DNA of 64,000 nt. Source: Hymenoscyphus infarciens (lineage: Eukaryota; Ascomycota; Leotiomycetes; Helotiales; Helotiaceae). Of this stretch, positions 57,034 to 64,000 are shown in pieces; the first letter of the stretch is position 1; each line of letters begins with the position of its first letter. Below the pieces are notes generated by a model. The model was given only the letters and a program-made list of their open reading frames with translations, was not told the DNA's origin and searched no databases. The stretch spans positions 1-64,000 of the forward strand of contig LLCB01000198.1 in assembly GCA_001414345.1 (NCBI GenBank), read 5' to 3'. Position numbers and translations under genes: made by a program.

Positions 57034-60000
57034 TATAACGGTACGAAATATATACAACTATAGTAGAGGTATATAGAAGTGCGTATAGTAGAATAATATA
57101 TATAGATACTAGGTACTAATACAGAAGAAAACAATAACTATCTCTCTTCTATACTAAACATAAACGTCTATATATAAGAGTTTAGAAGCTTCTAAGTTCT
57201 AATAATAATAATAACCGAGCCCTGTCTAATATAGCTAATACTAAATAATAAGAGCTAAAAAGCTAAATATATAACCTCTAATCCTTTAGAAAGCTAAACA
57301 TATAATATCTAAACCTTAATCTCTTCTATATATAAATATTAAATATTAATACCTTTAGTACTTCGCTTATATAAGTTTCAGTTATTTATAATCTTAGCCT
57401 TAGAGGTATTAGAGGTATTAGTACTACTTAAAGGTATTAGCAGTTTTACAAATACTAACAATTTAAGATAGTACTATTATATAATAATCTAGCTATTATA
57501 TAATAATCTAGAATAGCGTACTATTATATCCTCTCTTCTTTAAAAAGACTCGTTCTAAGTCTTCAGTTATCGATTAGTATAGTATTAGGTTAATTAGAGT
57601 ATTATTTATCTCTTTATTATAAAGAATATAATTTATCTTACTATTATAGTATCTAGTGGTTAAGGTAGAGTTAGTAGCTAGTAGTATTATTATTTAAAGG
57701 CTAATCGCTCTTTATTTACTACTATATACTATATAATAATAGAATATAAATAGAAGAGAAGCTAATAATTAGCTAGTAGGTAGAAAGTAGTATACTACTA
57801 TAGAGTTATTATATTCTTACTATTATTATATAGTATAATAGTAATTATTAAGTAATAAATAATAATCGTAAAGTAATAGCTATTATTATAAGTAGTATAT
57901 TAGTAGACGACTTTTCTCTAATTCTAACTTCTCTTCTTCTTTTCTTTTTATCTAAATAATATAAATAGCAAGAATACCTTCTAATTAGATATATCCTTAT
58001 ATACTAACTTATCTCCTAAAACATATATATATATTATATATATATATATATATAAAAGTAAGTTCTTCTCTTCTTAATTAGACTTAATTTAAAGCTAATT
58101 TAATATAGTAAAATACCTCTTCTATATCCTCCTAGTACGCTTCTAGCTACTTACTAAGTCTACTACGTTTAGTACCTTTAAGCAAAATCTTAGAATAGAG
58201 ATCACGTATATACTTTTAAGAAGCCGAAGTTAAAGAAGTATAGGTACTATATTAAGTAGAATACTATATATATCCTAGTAAGTTTAATCCTAAATATATA
58301 CTAAATTCGTTCTAACTCGAGTAGTTACTATAGTTTATTAGAAAGGAGTTTAATAAGCTTAAGAGTAAGAAGAAGAAGAGAGAGATTAAGAAGACTACTA
58401 AAGCCTTAGATAAGGTGTTAGTTATTACTAGTATAAAGGTATTAAAGAATAGTTTAAAGATATAGTTCGCTCTCTTAGAAAAGACTTAGACGCTTCGCGC
58501 TAAAGTTACTATAAGTACCTCTTACTTATTAGAGCGGTTTTAGTTACTAATATTTAACAGTCCTTATACTATACTATAGAGGGTAGAACCTCTATCTAAA
58601 CCTAGGTTCGAGTCCTCTTTAAGGCCTATCTAAAGAGTTTATAGACGTTCTCTCTAAAGCCGGTTATAAGAGGTTGTCGAGGTAAGAAGCGTCTCTATAA
58701 GAAGAAGGTAGAGGAAGAGCTGATTTAGGCTCCTTACGCTTAAAAGAGTAGAGAGAAGAATAAGAAAGAAGAGGCTATAGCCTAGAAAGGGTTAGTAGGC
58801 CCTATTTTAGTAGTAACTTAGTCTTAGTTCTTTACTTTATTAATTTTAAATATTCTTACTAGTTAGTGTTTTATCTTAGGTTTTTATTATAAGTTCTTTA
58901 TTAAGAGTAACTAGAATTAGAGAGTATTAATAGAGTTTTATAAATCAACTCCTCTATCTAATTCTTATCTAATTCTTATATATTAAGCTATTTAGAGAGG
59001 TATTAAGGTAGTTCTAGCTCTTTTAGATATTTAGTATAAAAGTCTCTTAGATAATATAGTAAACCTTAAAAATTATTTATAAGATACTAAGTAGGATCTA
59101 AATCATATCTAACCTATTTTACTTAATACTATAGCTATTTTTTAAAAAGTCTATTACTAAGTATTTCTTATATCTTCTATTCTTATATACCTTTAATAAT
59201 ATCTAGTAGAGGCTCTAGAGCCTCTTATTCTAGTAGAGAAGTGTTTAGATTCTTTAAAAGTATATTAGAGGCGAAAATATTATAAATTAATAAACCTTTA
59301 AGAAGTTTTAGTCTATAGAAGTGTCTTATACTTTTTAATATTTTAAAAGGTTCTATCTACTATTTAATAAGCTTTTAGCTAAAACGATTTATTTTAAGAT
59401 TCTTAGTAAATAAGTAAACTTTATCTTTAATATTCTAGTTAATAGCTCTTTAGTACTAGTTTATACTATCTTCTATCTTTTTCTAAGCCTTATTTATATT
59501 ATTTTTAGCTATCTTCTAAGTAGAGTATATATATTAAGCTACTTTTACTATCTTATTATAGTTAAGTCGTTCTTAGAGAATAGAAGTCTTTAGCGTATTC
59601 TAGTCTTATAAAGTCTTTAGGTTAAGTCTAAACTTAAGCTAATAAGAGGTTATACTAATAGATAAGTATAAAAGTATTATTTATACTCTATCTATTAAAG
59701 GGATTAATTCGCTCTAGTTATCTTAATAATAGGTTATAAAAAGCCTTAGTCTTTAATTAATATATTAGTTTATTATCTCTATCTATTTATCTATCTATTT
59801 ATAGTAAATAGTACTAAGTTTAAGCTTAATATTAATTATTTAATAAAATTTAGTTTAAAATAATAATATAAATTAAAATTCTTAATTAAATGTAATTAAT
59901 TTAAAATAGTAGCTAAAATAGTAAATCTATTAAATAAAAAGTTTAACTAGTCTTTTAGTATCTATAGTTAAGTAATAGAGTATTAATACTAAATCTTTTC

Positions 60001-63000
60001 TAAGTTAGTTAATAAATACTAATATAGTATTAAATCTATATTTATCTTTTAAAAATAATTTAAAGTCTATATATAAATATTATATAAGATAGTTAGATAT
60101 AGATAAAAGGTAAAGAAAGCCTTATTACTTAGTTTATTAAGAATAGAAGTATTTATAGGCTTAATAATTCTCTATATACCTCCTATAGTCTAAAAACATT
60201 CTAGCTTAGTAGTAGTATTATACTAATAACTAGTATATCTTTTTTATACTTAGATAAGTACTAGATACTTAGTTATAGACTTTTTAGATTAGTTTTATAT
60301 AGAGTTTAGTATTCTTTTAAATATAAAGTTAATCTTTAAAGAGTAGTAAATTATCTAATAAGAGGTAGTATTTATTTAGAAGTTTATAACGTTCTTTCTA
60401 AAAGAAGTATAGATTATCTTCTTTTAACTTCTAAATTATATCTAAACTTATTTCTAGAATAACGTTTAACTAAATTATATTAAAAGAGATAGACTATTCT
60501 TATAAAAAGGTCTAAGTAAGTTTAGTATTAATTTAAAGGTTTAAATAATTAAGTACTAAAAGAGTATATAAGTAGCTATTTACTTTAGCTTAATTATAGG
60601 TTTTTAGGTCTTATTTATATTAGGTTAATATATCTACTTTTTAATTACTCTTCTTAGACGTAAATTAGATCTAAAAGTTAAAGTCTAATAAAAACTCTAT
60701 CTATTAGACTTACTTAGCTATAAGTAGCTTAGTTATTATAAAGTATTCTAATAATCTATAATCTAAATATACGTTAATACGCTTCTAATATAATATAAGT
60801 TTAGAGTACTATTTCTTAAAAGCTTCTATAATAGTAAATAGCTCTTTGTTATAGATCTTCTAGTTTAATTTATAGCTAACTAAGACGTATAAGTAGAACC
60901 TAATAAGATATTAAAAGCTATTATATTATTATAAGAATATACTTACTATTACTCCTTCTAAGAAGTCTATTTCTACCTTTATATTATAATTAGAGTTAAA
61001 GTAGTATAGTATTTAAATCGTAAGTAGCCTAGTCTTTAATACTTTAAAGACTTCTTTATATTTAGATATCTATAGAAACAGCTTTATAAGGCGTATTATT
61101 ATAGTTAAAGGTTTAGTAATTTTAGTATAACCTTTAATAAATTATTTATAGAATCCTATAAACCCTAGATAAGACTTTATACCTATTATAATATTAGGTT
61201 AGACCTAGTTTTATAAAAGCTCTACTTTTTTAAAGTTAACTTTAAATCTTTTTATAATTAAGATAAATCCTAAGTATTTAACTTTAGTAATACTAAATTC
61301 GCTTTTCTTAATATCTACTTAAAGTCTTACTTCTTAGAGCTAATTTAGAACCTTTCTAATCTATTTCTTATATTTTTTAATAGTATCTAAATAAATTAAA
61401 ATATTATCTAAATAAGTAATATAGAAGTTATTTAAATAATTAATTAAGATATTATTTATATAATATTAATAGGTAGTAGAGCTATTATAGAGTCTAAAAG
61501 AGAGAACCTTATATTTATATATACTATACTTAGTTCTAAACATAGTTATCTCTTCTAAGTTAAAGTCTCTTTAGATATAATAGAAAGCTTATCTAATATC
61601 TAATTTAGTAAAGATTTTAGCTATCTTTATCCTAGAAAGGAGCTTATTAATATAAGAGATTAAGTAAGGATTATTTTAAGTTAAAGTGTTTAGCTTTCTA
61701 TAATTAATATAGAACTATAACTTATTACTATTAGCCTTTTTAATAAAGAGTACTAGAGAGGTAAAAGAGCTATTACTATTAATAATAAACCCTTTATCTA
61801 AGTTCTTTATAAGATACTCTTTTATAGCTTTAAGCTTTATAGTTAACTATTAATATAGAGGCGAAAAGGAGTTAAGAAGTAGCTTATTTAAAGTAATCTT
61901 ATAATTATATTTATAGTAAGAAGGAAGCTTATTAGAAGCTACTTTTAAGAATACGTCTTTATAGAATAAGTAATATCTTAAGAGTTAGGCTTATATTAGA
62001 GCTCTTATCTTATTGTCGTTTTAGAGAGAGGCTAATCTCTTATTAATAACTTAATCTAGTTTATAGAGGCTTATTATATAAAATTCTAAATTAGACTATT
62101 TTATATTATAATATATTACGTTTATACTTATCTTATAGATAAAAGAGTATAGAGTCTAGCCTTTTAAGGCTATACTAGTAGTTTATAAGAGCTTTAGATT
62201 AAAGTTAGATATTAAAATTTTAGGAGATGTTATTATAAATAGAAGTAATAACTTAGCTATATTTATAAGTCTACTCTTTTTATATCTTTCTTATTACTAG
62301 ATAGTATATTTCTTTTAATTTATATTTAACTAGTAATTTAAAAAAGGTTTCTAGTTCTAGTTAGAAAGAGAAAGTAAAATTTCCTTACTATAATAGAGAG
62401 TTAGAAAGTATTTAACTAGTTAAGTAATCTAGTTCTTTAAGAGGTTAAGAAGAACTTTAAAATAGTTTAACTACTTATTACTAATAATTAGATCTTATTA
62501 TTTAAAGTCTAGGATAATAAAGAAGTAGTTATAAATATAATATTTATCTATGTTTAAATATAGTTATATAAACTAAGTTACTTAGCTTTTAGTACTATTA
62601 TTATATCTATAAATAGATATTAAATAAGGTAGTTTCTAGATTTTTAAACCTATTACTTTTAATAATTATAAAGCTAAGAGTTAATTTAGAAATAGGTACC
62701 TATTTACTTCTATATCTACTAAAGCTTATATTTTAATACTATATCTTTATATACTAAGAGTAATATTTATAAGGAACTGTTTTTCTCTTATAAGCTTAGA
62801 AAGGTCGAGTCTAGCTAGATTATATTTATATAAGCTTAAGAAGGTATTTTTACTTAGGCTTCTTTATTTTCCTTCTAACTTAAGTTAGAGTTAGAGTACT
62901 TTTTAGATAGTTATTCTTTCTTAGGTTAATTATCTATTTTATTAATACTAGGTAGATTAGGATAGTTAAGCTTAATATACTTAGGTTTTCTATAATTATA

Positions 63001-64000
63001 ATACTTTATACTAGTAGAGAGTTGGTTTATAGACGAAGTCTTTAATCTTTTATTAGTAGAAGAGAGCTTAGGAGTTTAAGAAGTTTTTTAAGAAGTTAAA
63101 TAAAGTCTATATAAGAGTAGTAAGGTTTTTATTAAGGAACTTAATAAGGTTTAGTTAGTGTTAGGCTTTTAGTATAACGAGCTTATTATAATAGGTTTTT
63201 TAGTACTTATTATACTAGTTATATATAACTTAGTATTATAGTACTATTCCTTATTTATAAATAATAAGTCTCTTACTCTCTTATTAAAGTTAATATTCTA
63301 GTATCTCTTACTATTAACTAATTAGGTTTAGAGTTAAAGTATAAGCTTATTCTATATATAGTAGAACTTATCTTACTCTAATACTTCTCTAAGTATTACT
63401 ATACTTAAAAAGTAACTTTTAAATTCTATAAAACTTTCTTTTATATAACTCTTCTATTCTATTTAAAGAGACTAAAAGGTATTCTAGGCATCCTCCTTCT
63501 TATAATCAGTTAGATAATAGATATTAAGAAGTTTAATTATTTCTTTATAATTCTTAAATACTATCTTACTTATATTAAACTTATATTAGAGCTTTAAGTA
63601 GTTCTAAGTAAGTTTTATTATTATCTCTTAAATAAGAGCTTTATAAGTTAAAAGTATCTAATAATAGTTAGTGTTTATATAGAGTTAATTATATATTAAT
63701 ATTCTTTATTACTTATATATAGATAAAACGCTATTATTTAAAAGTTTAATTTTCTTTATAATCTTACTTTTAATAGGTTAAAAGGCTTTTAAGATACTTT
63801 TAGGTTATAAGTATAGAGTAGGTTATTATAAGAAAGGAATATTAGAGGTAGAGTCTTATCTCTAATAATAGTTTAAAGAGATAGAAGGAGGTATTTATAT
63901 AAGTTAGATAAAACTTAGACTTTAGTTATTATTTAGTAGTTATTAACTAATTTACTATACTAAGTCTAATAATTAAGCGATTTAATTATCTTACTTTAAA
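57034..64000 (-). mobile_element. RIP-decayed Ty3/gypsy LTR retrotransposon, truncated by the window end
   Basis: The 3' LTR is at about 57034-57529 (TG...CA ends now TA...TA). A purine tract (AAAGAAGAGAGGA on the - strand) lies just above it, fixing a - orientation. Reverse transcriptase remains readable on the - strand at about 61380-61760: YRKLNTLT, then KLLSRIKIAKIFTKLDIR, AFYYI, FRTKYSIYKYKVL, and YLDNILIYLDTIKKYKK in place of YLDDILIY. Integrase should lie between the RT and about 58 kb, and gag above 62.5 kb, but these parts are too decayed to delimit. The 5' LTR is beyond the window. The LTR family also occurs at 17365-20835. Confidence 0.65.

Noticed and set aside
58530..58640. A GGTTCGAGTCC stretch resembling a tRNA B-box or T-arm.
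   Set aside because: The flanking bases do not form a T-stem, acceptor stem or D-arm, and the position is inside decayed retroelement DNA.

Overview
The window looks like a contig from a filamentous ascomycete (Pezizomycotina, possibly Leotiomycetes; the class is an inference). Genes carry short introns of about 48-141 bp with GTRNGT donors, CTAAC/CTGAC-like branch sites and YAG acceptors. Typical families are present: Zn2Cys6 regulator, 2EXR proteins, UstYa/DUF3328, a fungal rhodopsin-like 7TM protein and several MFS transporters. GC-balanced gene islands alternate with AT-rich, stop-riddled blocks in which CA and TG dinucleotides are almost absent, the footprint of repeat-induced point mutation (RIP).

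Layout. 0-12.5 kb: gene relics, a RIP-damaged Tc1/mariner element (1857-3310) with TIRs and TA duplications, a hypothetical gene (5910-6614, -) and a conserved fungal membrane protein (7483-9561, -). 12.7-14 kb: a 2EXR gene. 14.2-21.2 kb: RIP block holding an LTR element (17365-20835). 21.9-24 kb: a Zn2Cys6 transcription factor rebuilt from six exons, one only 10 nt long. 24.4-26 kb: two MITEs in AT-rich DNA. 26.9-28.3 kb: a second 2EXR gene with a Cys-rich N-terminus. 28.8-43.4 kb: an accessory block with an MFS antiporter, a secreted Kex2-type repeat precursor (32189-32566), a UstYa-family oxidase (33816-34858), a 7TM protein, an amidohydrolase, an allantoate-type MFS carrier and a DHA2-type MFS carrier. 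44.4-46.2 kb: divergent core mitochondrial genes, complex I NDUFA2 and a mitochondrial pyruvate carrier, bracketed by a palindromic minisatellite family. 47.5-48.7 kb: a frameshifted gene. 48.8-64 kb: RIP'd repeats with a Harbinger-type MITE, a small LTR-flanked element inside a microsatellite, a Tad1-like LINE and a Ty3/gypsy element running off the end.

The most interesting signal is the precursor plus UstYa pair. A 125-residue secreted protein carries six repeats ending in VGI-(A/T/S)-K-R, and 1.25 kb away on the same strand lies a complete UstYa protein with both HxxHC motifs. This is the minimal signature of a fungal dikaritin-type RiPP pathway. The repeats contain no tyrosine or tryptophan, so any crosslink would differ from the known Tyr-based dikaritins. 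Neighbouring transporters and the amidohydrolase could export or trim the product, but their membership is inference.

Exon structures were worked out by hand from splice consensus and reading-frame closure; boundaries may be off by a base or two. No database search was possible.
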